In this document: positions 36,833-45,415 of the stretch, piece by piece
Position numbering within the stretch: the stretch's first letter is position 1
How the letters are laid out: each line of letters begins with the position of its first letter
Assembly: GCA_016713275.1 (NCBI GenBank)
Contig: JADJPL010000022.1
Location: 1 to 64,000, forward strand
From: Haliscomenobacter sp.
GTDB taxonomy: Bacteria; Bacteroidota; Bacteroidia; Chitinophagales; Saprospiraceae
Reading direction: 5' to 3'
DNA: 64,000 nt
Position numbers and translations under genes: made by a program
The notes under the pieces: model-generated
The model's input: only the letters and a program-made list of their open reading frames with translations
The model's database searches: none
Told to the model about the DNA's origin: nothing

Positions 36833-39472
36833 GTTGCCGGCGTTTTTCCGGAAGCCGATGGTTTTCTTCTCAAAGGTAAACCCGCTCTTATCCAGCTTGA
36901 ACAAAGCGACATCCTCGTAGGTAAGCAAATTCACAGGCGTTTCCAGGCGTTCTTCCGCAGAGAGCGCCGCCAGGCGGAGGTTTTGGTTTTTCACCGCATC
37001 GGTAATGATGCTGCGCACCGTGCGCGCATTGCCAAAATATTTATCCCGGAAGTCGTGAATAAAGGAAAGATAGCCCCTCAGGTGCTGTTCCGCTTCCGGC
37101 GTAGGGATCAACCCGTGTTCCTCCAGCATCAGCAGCGCGATCTGGATCAGTTCCTCCGGAGAATAATCGTCGAACCGAAGGATCTTGTCGAACCGGGACG
37201 CCAAACCCGGGTTGGCTTTAAGGAAGGCCTCCATGTTGTCGGGATACCCGGCGACAAAGACAAAAAACCTGCCCCTGTGGTCTTCCATGCGTTTGAGAAG
37301 GGTTTGGATGGCTTCGTCGCCAAAATCCCCATGAGCGCCGCCAGTCCTGGCCGTCAGGGAATAGGCTTCATCAATGAACAGGACCCCTCCCATGGATTCT
37401 TCGATTTTCTCATTGGTCTTAATCGCCGTTTGCCCGACGAAACCCGCGACCAATCCCTGGCGGTCGGTTTCCACCATATGCCCTCTTTCCAGCATACCGA
37501 GCGCTTTGTAGATGCGGGTCAGGATGCGGGCTACGGTGGTTTTCCCTGTACCGGGGTTTCCGACGAACACGGTATGGAGGTAGAAACTATTCAAGACATC
37601 TTTGCCGGTTTGGCGGTAAAAACGAACCAAGCGCACCATTTCACTGATCTGGGCTTTGATCTTATCCATCCCGATGAGCCGGTTGAGCTCGTTGAGGGAT
37701 TCATGGAGCAGTTCTTCGTCCACCGGGATATCCGGCAGCACGCGCTTGGATTGAAGCAGGATATTGTCCACGTCGCGGGGCTCTACCAACTCGAGCAGGT
37801 CCCGGTTGAGGCTTCGGGGATCTTCCTGTGCCATAATACGGAGCCCGAGGTTGATTTTGGCCTTTTCCACCAGGTCAAAGACAAAGCGGGCGTTGCCAAA
37901 AGTCCGGTCCCGTTTGCGGTACGCTTCCAGAATGATTTCGTCCAACCGGGTTTTGGCGGGGGAAGCCAGTTTCACCCCCATTTGCTTGCAGGTGTAGTCG
38001 GCGATCAGCGACAACTCCTGAGGCAGGTAATCCTGGAATTCGAAAAATAATTTGAACCGGGACTTCAGGCCCGGGTTAGAATCCAGGAACTGCCGCATTT
38101 CCTTAGGATACCCGGCAACGATAACGGCCAGGTCGCCAGGGCCGTTGGACATTTCCTTGACCAGGATCTCGATGACTTCCCGGCCGAAATCCTTGGTATC
38201 ATCCGTAGACCGGGCCAGGGAATAGGCTTCATCGATAAACAGGACGCCTCCCCTGGCTTTTTCAATCGCTTCTTTCACCTTGGGCGCAGTTTGGCCGATA
38301 TACTCCCCGACCAAATCCACGCGATCGACTTCATGAACATGGCCTTTGGTCAGCAGGCCCATTTTTTTATAAAGTTGGCCCATCATGCTGGCCACGGTGG
38401 TTTTGCCGGTGCCTGGATTGCCGATAAACACCGAATGGACATTGATGCTGTCCTTTTCCTCAAACCCCCGCTCCTTTCGAAGCTGGAGAAACTTAATGTA
38501 GTTGGCATGGTTTCGAACCTGCTGCTTGATGTCATTCAGGCCGATAAGGGCGTCCATTTTGGCCATCACCTCTTCAAACGTGTGGTGATCGTCGTCCATT
38601 GGCGCCAGGATAATATGGGTTCCTCTATCCGGCAGCCACACGGGGGAAACGCCCTCTTCAAATTCCTCCCCGACCTCAAAGGGCGCAACAGCCAGCAGGC
38701 GGTCCATGAAGACTACCTCGGCGGTGTACCGGTCTCTTCTCCAGGAGCCTTTGACGTTGGATCCCCAACCGGCCGTCATGCGGATCAGTTCATCCCGCTT
38801 CTCTACCCGTTGCAACCGCACTACTTGCCCTTTCAGTTCCCGGGCATCGTTGTAGAATTTGGTAAACAGTTCGCACTGCCAGGTTTTGGCCGGATGGAGG
38901 TTTCGGAGCAGGATTTCGACGTAAATGTACCGCGTCTCCTCGCTGTTGAAGCCTCTGTAGTAAATGCGGTCCTCTTCGGTCAGATCGTCGTAGGGGCCTT
39001 CGTACAAACGGATGGACTGCACGTCCAGATAAGGATTTTCTCCGGGAAGAATATCCTTGCCTGCGTCTTCAATATAGAAATACTTGGATCCGAGTTTTTC
39101 CCCATCGACCCAGGCTTCCCAGTAATAGGTCCCTTTCTTCCAGAACGCGCCTTCGCTTTTGTTGCCCCATCCTTCGCGGATGTAGACTACGTTATCGTAT
39201 TTGGAAACTTTCTTACGCAGGGTGAGGTCGCAGATTTCCTTGCGACCCTTTTTTAAAGAAAAACACTTCAACTGGATATCGATCTCCCAGTCGTCGATGT
39301 CAAAAAGCTTATTGTAAAAAGAAAGCTCCGCGTAGACGTACGTCGTCTCAAAGCGGTCGAAGACTTGCCGATACTTTTTTTTATTGTCCGCCAGCCACTC
39401 CGTTGAAGCGTATACTTTTAACTCTTTGAACTTATATTTTTTAAACCCTGGTTTGTTGTATTCTTCCGACAT
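36815..39472 (-). CDS. Double CbxX/CfqX-type AAA+ ATPase with duplicated N-terminal domain
   Basis: 885 residues. The ATG at 39472 (MSEEYNKPGFKKYKFKEL) is preferred over an in-frame TTG six bases upstream. Residues ~1-290 contain two copies of a beta-rich domain: copy 1 has GWGNKSEGAFWKKGTYYWEA, copy 2 has GWGSNVKGSWRRDRYTAEV. Two CbxX/SpoVK-type AAA+ modules follow, each with Walker A GNPGTGKTTVA, a Walker B ending LFIDEAYSL, and arginine-finger-bearing FGNAR segments. The family remodels proteins (CbbX acts on Rubisco). The target here is unknown. The gene is divergent from the ferredoxin-iscX pair with a palindromic site in the 159-nt gap. Confidence 0.85.
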   Translation of the reverse strand: MSEEYNKPGFKKYKFKELKVYASTEWLADNKKKYRQVFDRFETTYVYAELSFYNKLFDIDDWEIDIQLKCFSLKKGRKEICDLTLRKKVSKYDNVVYIREGWGNKSEGAFWKKGTYYWEAWVDGEKLGSKYFYIEDAGKDILPGENPYLDVQSIRLYEGPYDDLTEEDRIYYRGFNSEETRYIYVEILLRNLHPAKTWQCELFTKFYNDARELKGQVVRLQRVEKRDELIRMTAGWGSNVKGSWRRDRYTAEVVFMDRLLAVAPFEVGEEFEEGVSPVWLPDRGTHIILAPMDDDHHTFEEVMAKMDALIGLNDIKQQVRNHANYIKFLQLRKERGFEEKDSINVHSVFIGNPGTGKTTVASMMGQLYKKMGLLTKGHVHEVDRVDLVGEYIGQTAPKVKEAIEKARGGVLFIDEAYSLARSTDDTKDFGREVIEILVKEMSNGPGDLAVIVAGYPKEMRQFLDSNPGLKSRFKLFFEFQDYLPQELSLIADYTCKQMGVKLASPAKTRLDEIILEAYRKRDRTFGNARFVFDLVEKAKINLGLRIMAQEDPRSLNRDLLELVEPRDVDNILLQSKRVLPDIPVDEELLHESLNELNRLIGMDKIKAQISEMVRLVRFYRQTGKDVLNSFYLHTVFVGNPGTGKTTVARILTRIYKALGMLERGHMVETDRQGLVAGFVGQTAIKTNEKIEESMGGVLFIDEAYSLTARTGGAHGDFGDEAIQTLLKRMEDHRGRFFVFVAGYPDNMEAFLKANPGLASRFDKILRFDDYSPEELIQIALLMLEEHGLIPTPEAEQHLRGYLSFIHDFRDKYFGNARTVRSIITDAVKNQNLRLAALSAEERLETPVNLLTYEDVALFKLDKSGFTFEKKTIGFRKNAGNSAENA

Positions 39473-39582
39473 GAACAATCTTTATTTACTCCTCAATAAC
39501 AAAACAGTGAACTAATATCGTTCTTTTCGATCAATAATGCGCGCCTTTTTTTGAAATTTGCAACCAAATATTGAACAGATTG

Positions 39583-39599
39583 TTTAGACTATGTCTAAA
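39583..39599. promoter_or_regulatory. 17-bp perfect palindrome, candidate operator
   Basis: TTTAGAC-TAT-GTCTAAA, 7-bp arms around a 3-bp centre, 32 nt upstream of the ferredoxin start and 111 nt upstream of the divergent AAA+ start. The pattern resembles iron-dependent (DtxR-superfamily or Fur-like) operators, which would suit Fe-S genes; the regulator is not in the window. Confidence 0.5.
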
Positions 39600-39631
39600 T
39601 ATAAATCCTTGCACTGAAAAACGATCCACCT

Positions 39632-39976
39632 ATGGCTACGGTCAAGTTTACCTTTGAAGATAAATCCCTTCCTCAACCTCTGGTCATTGAAAACGTGCCT
39701 TCCGGCCTTTCTATTCTCGAACTCACAGAAGAGCACGACATCCACCTCAACCACAACTGCGGAGGCGTTTGCGCGTGCAGCACCTGCCATGTGTACATTC
39801 TTCGGGGGCAGGAAGATCTGGAAGAAATCTCAGATAAAGAAGAAGATTTTATCGATCGGGCCATCAACCCCCGTCTGGAATCCCGATTAGGCTGCCAATG
39901 TGTCCTTCTTTCTGAAAAGGCCTACATCGAAGTGGAAATTCCCGATCAAAACCGTATCATTGGCCACGAACACTAG
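39632..39976 (+). CDS. fdx: [2Fe-2S] ferredoxin, adrenodoxin type
   Basis: 114 residues. Four cluster ligands are arranged as in ISC-type ferredoxins: CGGVCACSTC (C-x5-C-x2-C; the extra Cys inside is not expected to ligate) and, about 40 residues later, the final Cys in LGCQCVLL. The acidic patch EEISDKEEDFIDRA is the usual partner-docking helix. It donates electrons in Fe-S cluster assembly or to an unknown redox partner. iscX follows after 53 nt. Confidence 0.92.
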   Translation: MATVKFTFEDKSLPQPLVIENVPSGLSILELTEEHDIHLNHNCGGVCACSTCHVYILRGQEDLEEISDKEEDFIDRAINPRLESRLGCQCVLLSEKAYIEVEIPDQNRIIGHEH

Positions 39977-40029
39977 GAAGCCCGCACTTGTTGCATACAA
40001 AACGAAATTTGGTCATAAAAAGCTGCGCT

Positions 40030-40275
40030 ATGTCATTCGAAGATTTTGAAAATCTCCCCATTTCCTGGATAGACCACGAAGATATTGCCATAAAGTTGTA
40101 CGAGCGATTCGGCGATGCGTTCGGAGAATCCCAAATTTACCGCATCCGGTTTACAGACCTCCTGAACTGGGTGATGGAAATTCCCAATTTCACCGGAAAA
40201 AAAGAGGAAAGCACCGAGGGACACCTGGAGCAGATCCAGGCCAAATGGGTGTACGAATGGCGCAGCAACCAATAA
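40030..40275 (+). CDS. iscX: Fe-S cluster assembly protein IscX
   Basis: 81 residues from the ATG at 40030 (MSFEDFENLPISWIDHEDIA). The family core WxDxExIAxxLxExF is visible as WIDHEDIAIKLYERFGDAF, followed by VRFTDLL-like RIRFTDLLNWV. IscX binds iron and modulates the cysteine desulfurase IscS. Pairing with an ISC-type ferredoxin is the classic arrangement, although iscS, iscU and hscAB are not nearby. Ends just before a block of heptamer repeats. Confidence 0.9.
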   Translation: MSFEDFENLPISWIDHEDIAIKLYERFGDAFGESQIYRIRFTDLLNWVMEIPNFTGKKEESTEGHLEQIQAKWVYEWRSNQ

Positions 40276-40340
40276 TCGTTTAGACGTAAGCTGTCAGACG
40301 TTGGACGCTGGAAGGATCGGCCCTTATGTTGTTCATCTCC

Positions 40341-40438
40341 CCCGTCCCCCGTCCCCCGTCCCCCGTCCACCGTCCCCCGTCCACCGTCCACCGTCCACCG
40401 TCCACCGTCCCCCGTCTACCGTCTACCATCTAAAGTCT
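40341..40438. repeat. Array of fourteen 7-bp repeats before kdsC
   Basis: Fourteen in-phase heptamers, mostly CCCGTCC or ACCGTCC, decaying at the right end to ACCGTCT, ACCATCT and AAAGTCT. Read on the minus strand the unit is GGACGGK or AGACGGT. A short inverted partner (units AGACGTT, GGACGCT) lies at 40285-40312. The array ends 6 nt before the kdsC start codon, so it forms most of the kdsC leader. Confidence 0.85.
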
Positions 40439-40444
40439 AAAAAA

Positions 40445-40948
40445 ATGAGCTATTTGGACCATTTCCGCCAGGTGACCACCTTTGTTTTTGATGTGGATGG
40501 GGTTTTCACCAACAATGAAATTCTGGTTACGGAGGCGGGGGAGCTGCTTCGCAAGATGAACGTCCGGGACGGATACGCGGTCAAGGTAGCCATCCAGCAA
40601 GGGTATCGGATCGCCATCATTTCCGGCGGAAGGTCGGAAGGGGTTCGCAAGCGGTTTGCCGATCTGGGCATAGAGGATATTTATCTTGGAAAGCAGGAAA
40701 AAACGGAAGCCTTTGAAGAATTCCTGCATACCTATGATCTCCATCCGGAGGAGATTCTGTATATGGGCGACGACCTGCCGGACTATCCGGTCATGCGGCG
40801 CGTTGGCGCTCCGGCTTGTCCCAACAATGCGGCGCACGAATTGCTCCAGATTTCGGTGTACGTATCTCCTTTAAATGGAGGCGAAGGGTGCGTTCGCGAC
40901 GTCATCGAGCAAGTCTTGCGCTTGCAGGGAAAGTGGACGGAACTTTAA
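40445..40948 (+). CDS. kdsC: 3-deoxy-D-manno-octulosonate 8-phosphate phosphatase (KdsC-type HAD phosphatase)
   Basis: 167 residues from the ATG at 40445; the longer frame to 40301 merely translates the heptamer array into RPPS-type repeats and is not real. HAD motifs: VFDVDGVFTNNEI (nucleophile Asp), ISGGRSEGVRKRF, a Lys in YLGKQEKTEAF, and YMGDDLPDYPVM (metal Asp pair). The short C1-cap is that of KdsC, which makes free Kdo for lipopolysaccharide. kdsA/kdsB are not in the window. Confidence 0.88.
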   Translation: MSYLDHFRQVTTFVFDVDGVFTNNEILVTEAGELLRKMNVRDGYAVKVAIQQGYRIAIISGGRSEGVRKRFADLGIEDIYLGKQEKTEAFEEFLHTYDLHPEEILYMGDDLPDYPVMRRVGAPACPNNAAHELLQISVYVSPLNGGEGCVRDVIEQVLRLQGKWTEL

Positions 40949-40972
40949 CGCAACGCTTAATCGGGTCCTCCT

Positions 40973-41893
40973 ATGGCGCTCCTCCGGCTGATTCGTTTTC
41001 CCAACCTTGTCATTGTTGCCCTAACCCAAGGGCTGCTTTACTTTTTGGCGCTGTTGCCGGCGTACCGCGAACACCAGGTTCGTCCTACCCTGGACACGCT
41101 GTTTTTGGGCCTCCTTTGCGGGGTCACGGTGCTCCTCACGGCAGGAGGGTATATCATCAACGATATCGAGGACGAGAAAACCGACCTCGCCAACCGGCCG
41201 GAACGTGTAATCGTTGGCAAACGCATTTCCAGGCAGGTAGCGATCTGGTTATATGCGCTGGTTAGTATTTCCGGCTTTCTGCTCGCCTTGTTTATCGCCT
41301 TTCAGGTCCAAAAGGTCAAACTGCTTTTCCTCTATCCCCTGGCGTTGGGCATGCTGTATTGGTACTCCAAAACCGGCCAGAAGCTGCCGTTCATCGGAAA
41401 CCTGGTGATCTCGCTTTTCTGCGCCGGTGTGGCCGGTATTATCTGGGCCGCGGAAGGACCCGGGCTGCAGGCGCTGCAAACCGCTGCGCCTCAGGCGTAC
41501 CACAAAGTTGGGACCTTGTTTCTGTGGTATTCCATCTTTGCCTTTGTCAGCAACCTGTACCGGGAGATGGTCAAAGACATCGAAGACGCCTACGGCGACG
41601 GACTGACAGGGGCAAAAACCCTGCCGGTTCTTTTTGGAGTCCGAATGGCCAAACGCATGGCTATTGCTGCCGGGGGAATGTTCCTCGTGTTCCTGCTGTT
41701 CAGCGGCTGGCATTTACGCGATTCCATGGGCATTTCCTTTGTGCTCTTTTTACTTCCATCGTCGCTTCTCCTTCTTGTTTTAAGCTTCCAGCGATTATGG
41801 GCAGCCCAAACGCCGAACGCATTCCGGGGGGTTAGCCTGTTGATCAAACTGCTCATGGTGGTCGGATTGCTTTCCCTCCTGTTTGTCCGGTAA
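40973..41893 (+). CDS. UbiA-family prenyltransferase
   Basis: 306 residues with eight or nine membrane helices. The two Asp-rich motifs that bind prenyl diphosphate through magnesium are present: NDIEDEKTDLANRPERV (about residues 62-78) and REMVKDIEDAYGD (about 201-213). This matches the geranylgeranylglycerol-phosphate transferase-like UbiA branch common beside kdsC/maf in Bacteroidota. The acceptor substrate is uncertain (quinone head group or lipid). It begins 24 nt after kdsC, so a two-gene operon is likely. Confidence 0.85.
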   Translation: MALLRLIRFPNLVIVALTQGLLYFLALLPAYREHQVRPTLDTLFLGLLCGVTVLLTAGGYIINDIEDEKTDLANRPERVIVGKRISRQVAIWLYALVSISGFLLALFIAFQVQKVKLLFLYPLALGMLYWYSKTGQKLPFIGNLVISLFCAGVAGIIWAAEGPGLQALQTAAPQAYHKVGTLFLWYSIFAFVSNLYREMVKDIEDAYGDGLTGAKTLPVLFGVRMAKRMAIAAGGMFLVFLLFSGWHLRDSMGISFVLFLLPSSLLLLVLSFQRLWAAQTPNAFRGVSLLIKLLMVVGLLSLLFVR

Positions 41894-41976
41894 GCTAGGG
41901 GTTCGGAATCACAGCAGACGCAAAACATTGCGTCTCTATGTTTTCACGTTTGTCCGGTAATCTGGGGGTCAGAATC
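41881..41976. repeat. Duplicated 3' end of the prenyltransferase gene
   Basis: A 30-bp segment including the last codons and stop (41881-41910, starting GTTTGTCCGGTAA) recurs in slightly altered form at 41948-41976. Between the copies is the hairpin at 41916-41935. Confidence 0.6.
41916..41935. terminator. Palindrome AGACGCAA/TTGCGTCT, possible terminator
   Basis: An 8-bp perfect stem with a 4-nt loop and a short T-rich tail, 23 nt after the prenyltransferase stop. It may instead be a dispersed palindromic repeat unit. Confidence 0.5.
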
Positions 41977-42130
41977 CCCATCACCCAACCTTTCCGGTCG
42001 GTAAATCTTTCGCTCGGAGCCAAAATCGCCAATGCAAATTCTGGGGATAAGGCTTTTTTTGTATTTTTCGGCGCATGGAGTTAACGCTTTTCCAATTTGC
42101 TTTCAACATCAACCACAAAACCAAGGATTT

Positions 42131-42901
42131 ATGAAAAAACAAAACCGGATGTCATGGCATCTGCTCTGGATGCCATGCCTGATCCTTCTTACCTTGTCCG
42201 CCCCCTTATTCGGACAAAAAAAGGGAACGAAAACCACCCAGCCGGCAGCTGTTCCGGCAGCCGCGCCCAAGACCGCCTTTGATGAATCCCTCTACAATTC
42301 CCTTCAATGGAGGAGTATAGGCCCCTTCCGGGGAGGCCGCTCCGCTGCTGTCACCGGCGTACCAGGTAAGCCGAACCTCTACTATTTTGGGTCTACGGGA
42401 GGCGGCGTATGGCGCACCCGCGACGGAGGCCAGACCTGGGAAAATATTTCCGACGGATATTTCGGAGGCTCGGTGGGCGCTGTGGCCGTGGCCGGCTCGG
42501 ACCACAATGTGATTTATGCCGGCGGAGGGGAAGTCACCGTCCGCGGGAACGTTTCCTACGGGTTCGGCATGTGGAAAACCACCGATGCCGGAAAAACCTG
42601 GAAACACGTTGGACTTAAGGAATCCAGGCATATCCCCCGCATCCGGATCCACCCCCAGAACCCGGATTTGGTCTATGCTGCCGTCCTGGGCGACCTGTTC
42701 AAACCGTCGGAAGAACGAGGCGTTTACCGCTCCAAAGACGGTGGAAAAACCTGGGAACGCATCTTGTTCGCCAACGCCGATGCCGGCGCCGTAGACCTGG
42801 TAATGGACCCTAACAATCCAAGGATACTTTTCGCCTCTACGTGGCGAATTCGCCGGACGCCGTATGGCCTCGAAAGCGGGGGCGAAGGATCGGACATCTG
42901 A
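42131..42901 (+). CDS. Exported BNR/VPS10-type beta-propeller protein, N-terminal part (frame-broken)
   Basis: 256 residues with a signal peptide (MKKQNRMSWHLLWMPCLILL ... PLFGQ). The mature part starts with NSLQWRSIGPFRGGRSAAV and then Asp-box propeller repeats (STGGGVWRTRDGGQTWENI, FGMWKTTDAGKTWKHVGL, GVYRSKDGGKTWERI). It is the family often labelled glycosyl hydrolase or WD40/YVTN/BNR-like, of about 1,000-1,060 residues, secreted, with no proven enzyme activity. The frame is lost at about 42895, where S-T-D-G-G continues in the next piece. Confidence 0.85.
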   Translation: MKKQNRMSWHLLWMPCLILLTLSAPLFGQKKGTKTTQPAAVPAAAPKTAFDESLYNSLQWRSIGPFRGGRSAAVTGVPGKPNLYYFGSTGGGVWRTRDGGQTWENISDGYFGGSVGAVAVAGSDHNVIYAGGGEVTVRGNVSYGFGMWKTTDAGKTWKHVGLKESRHIPRIRIHPQNPDLVYAAVLGDLFKPSEERGVYRSKDGGKTWERILFANADAGAVDLVMDPNNPRILFASTWRIRRTPYGLESGGEGSDI

Positions 42902-45186
42902 AGTCCACCGATGGCGGCGATACCTGGACCAAAATAACCGCCAATAAAGGGATGCCCAAAGCCCCCATCGGAATTGTTGGCCTGGCCGTTTCCCCTGTGA
43001 ATTCCGAACGGGTCTGGGCTCTGATCGAAGCCAATGAAGGGGGCGTGTACCGCTCCGACGATGGCGGCGCAACCTGGAGAAAACTCAACGAAGACCGGAA
43101 CCTGCGCCAACGGGCCTGGGACTATACCCGCATTTATGCCGATACCAAGGACGAGAACATCGTTTACGTCATGAACGTCAGCTACCACAAGTCGACCGAT
43201 GGCGGGCGGACCTTCGCCACCTTTAACGCGCAACACGGCGATCACCACGATTTCTGGGTAGCCCCTGAGGACAACCAACGCATGATCATTGCCGACGACG
43301 GCGGCGCCCAGGTCTCCTTCGATGCCGGAGAGAACTGGACTACCTACCACAACCAGCCGACCGCTCAGTTCTACCGGGTGGTTACCGACAACCACTTCCC
43401 CTACCGGATCTACGGCGCCCAGCAGGATAACTCCACCGTGCGCATCCTGCACCGCACCGATGGGTCGTCCATTGGAGAAAGCGACTGGGAAGAAACCGCA
43501 GGAGGGGAAAGCGCCCACCTCGCCGTCGACCCCGCCAACAACGACATTGTCTACGGCGGCAGCTACGGCGGCTATCTGGAGCGCCTCAACCACGACACCA
43601 AGCAAAGCCAGAACATCAACGTGTGGCCCGACAACCCCATGGGATACGGAGCGGAGGGAATGAAGTACCGGTTCCAGTGGAACTTCCCCGTCTTCTTTTC
43701 CCCCCACAACCCGAAGAAGCTGTATGCTGCGTCCAACCACCTCCACGTCACGTACGACGGAGGCCGCTCCTGGGAACTCGTCAGCCCGGATTTGACGCGC
43801 AATGACACCGCCAAACTTGGGCCTTCCGGTGGTCCCATTACCAAGGACAACACCGGGGTGGAATATTATTGCACCATTTTTGCCGCCTGCGAATCGCCCT
43901 ATGAAAAGGATCTGCTCTGGACCGGTTCGGACGACGGGCTGCTCCATGTAAGCCGCGATGGGGGGAAAAACTGGGCCAACGTCACCCCGGCCGGTATGCC
44001 GGAGTGGGTGATGTTCAACTCCATCGATCCGGATCCGTTTACTCCCGGCGGGGCCTATGTGGCCGGCACCCGGTACAAATCGGGCGATTATACGCCCTAC
44101 CTGTACCGCACCAAGGATTATGGCAAAACCTGGACGCTGATCACCAAGGGAATTCCTTCCGATCAGTTCACCCGCGTGGTTCGGGCCGATCCCAAACGCA
44201 AAGGGTTGTTGTACGCCGGCACGGAAGAGGGCATGTTTATCTCCTTCGACGACGGGGAAAACTGGCAGCCCTTCCAGCTCAATCTGCCCAAAGTTCCTGT
44301 TACCGACCTGACGATTAAAAACGACAACCTGATCGCCGCCACCCAGGGCCGCAGCTTCTGGCTGATCGACGACTTGACGCCCCTGCACCAACTCTCAGAC
44401 CAGGTGGCCAAATCACAGAATCACTTGTACAAGCCGATGCCCAGCTACCGCATGGGCGCCGGATTTGGTTTCGGCAGGCCTTCCAAAACCGAAGGCGCCA
44501 ACCACCCGGGCGGCGTCATGGTTCATTTTTACCTCAAAGAAAAACCAGCCGATTCCGTGGAAGTCAAGCTGGAGTTTTTTGAAGCCGATGGGGATCTGAT
44601 TCGCAGTTATTCGACCAAAGCAAAAGAGAACAATACCCGCATGCCAGACCTCAAAAAAGGAGGAAACATGTTTGTCTGGAACATGCGCTATCCCGATGCC
44701 AAAAGCTTTGAAGGCATGATCCTCTGGGCCGCCAGCATGGCAGGCCCAAGAGCGGTACCGGGCATGTACAAGGTTAAACTTACCATAGGCGGTCAAAGCC
44801 AGGAACAACCCTTCGAGATCCTCATGGACCCCCGGTCTGAAGCCAGTCTGGAGGAATTGAAGCAGCAATTCCAGTTCGTACGGGATGTGCAAAGCAAAAT
44901 CGACGAAACGCATCAGACCATCATCGACATCCGGGCTATTCGCCAGCAAATGAACCATTTCAAGAATTTCTGGAAGGACGACCCGGCCATGAAGCCTCTG
45001 ATGGAAAAAGCGGATGAGATCGAGAAAAAGATCGGCAAGATCGAGAACGAGCTGTACCAAACCAAGAACCGGAGCGGGCAGGACCCCCTCAACTTCCCGA
45101 TCAAGCTCAACAACAAGCTCGCTGGAGTGGGCTCTCCGCAGTCAACCAGGGCAACTTTGGACCGACCAAACAAGCTACCCAGGTGA
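42841..45186 (+). CDS. BNR/VPS10-type beta-propeller protein, main C-terminal part
   Basis: Continuation from about 42900 with many Asp-box repeats (KSTDGGDTWTKI, YRSDDGGATWRKL, VSRDGGKNWANV, YRTKDYGKTWTLI, ISFDDGENWQPF), enough with the first part for a ten-bladed or double propeller. An Ig-like domain (VEVKLEFFEADGDLIRSY) and a C-terminal helical region follow. A second frame break near 45135 should carry the protein on in another frame through QATQVKEQLTKQIDDQLKQY to a stop at 45329, so the written end at 45186 is probably false. Confidence 0.85.
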   Translation: MANSPDAVWPRKRGRRIGHLKSTDGGDTWTKITANKGMPKAPIGIVGLAVSPVNSERVWALIEANEGGVYRSDDGGATWRKLNEDRNLRQRAWDYTRIYADTKDENIVYVMNVSYHKSTDGGRTFATFNAQHGDHHDFWVAPEDNQRMIIADDGGAQVSFDAGENWTTYHNQPTAQFYRVVTDNHFPYRIYGAQQDNSTVRILHRTDGSSIGESDWEETAGGESAHLAVDPANNDIVYGGSYGGYLERLNHDTKQSQNINVWPDNPMGYGAEGMKYRFQWNFPVFFSPHNPKKLYAASNHLHVTYDGGRSWELVSPDLTRNDTAKLGPSGGPITKDNTGVEYYCTIFAACESPYEKDLLWTGSDDGLLHVSRDGGKNWANVTPAGMPEWVMFNSIDPDPFTPGGAYVAGTRYKSGDYTPYLYRTKDYGKTWTLITKGIPSDQFTRVVRADPKRKGLLYAGTEEGMFISFDDGENWQPFQLNLPKVPVTDLTIKNDNLIAATQGRSFWLIDDLTPLHQLSDQVAKSQNHLYKPMPSYRMGAGFGFGRPSKTEGANHPGGVMVHFYLKEKPADSVEVKLEFFEADGDLIRSYSTKAKENNTRMPDLKKGGNMFVWNMRYPDAKSFEGMILWAASMAGPRAVPGMYKVKLTIGGQSQEQPFEILMDPRSEASLEELKQQFQFVRDVQSKIDETHQTIIDIRAIRQQMNHFKNFWKDDPAMKPLMEKADEIEKKIGKIENELYQTKNRSGQDPLNFPIKLNNKLAGVGSPQSTRATLDRPNKLPR

Positions 45187-45351
45187 AAGAACAGCTCACC
45201 AAGCAAATCGATGACCAGTTAAAACAGTATCAGGAAGTAATCTCCAACGACCTGCCCGCCCTCAACCGGATGGTCAAGGAAAAAGGTACCGACGCGATTC
45301 AGCTGAAACAGGAGAAGAAATCCTCCTGATAACAACCTCCTTATGCTTTTC

Positions 45352-45415
45352 GGGCCTGTCTCAAAAAGACTGTTTTTGGCGGTCGCGGTCAAAAACAACC
45401 TTTTGGGGCAGGCCC
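45352..45415. repeat. Palindromic intergenic element, short form
   Basis: Arms of about 29 bp: GGGCCTGTCTCAAAA... on the left and, as the reverse complement, GGGCCTGCCCCAAAAGG... on the right, with a GGCGGTCGCGG centre. It starts 22 nt after the restored stop of the propeller gene. The ends resemble those of the longer elements at 53.1 and 61.4 kb. Confidence 0.65.

Noticed and set aside
40341..40438. CRISPR array
   Set aside because: The units are 7 bp with no unique spacers; no cas gene is in the window.
40301..40444. An N-terminal extension of KdsC with proline-rich RPPSPV repeats
   Set aside because: It is the translation of the 7-bp array; a 7-bp period cycles through all three frames to give a false 7-residue repeat, and KdsC proteins start at the ATG at 40445.
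42724..44391. A 555-residue open frame on the minus strand
   Set aside because: It is the antisense of the Asp-box propeller gene; its composition (Val/Gly-rich, no motif) is that of a shadow frame in GC-rich DNA.
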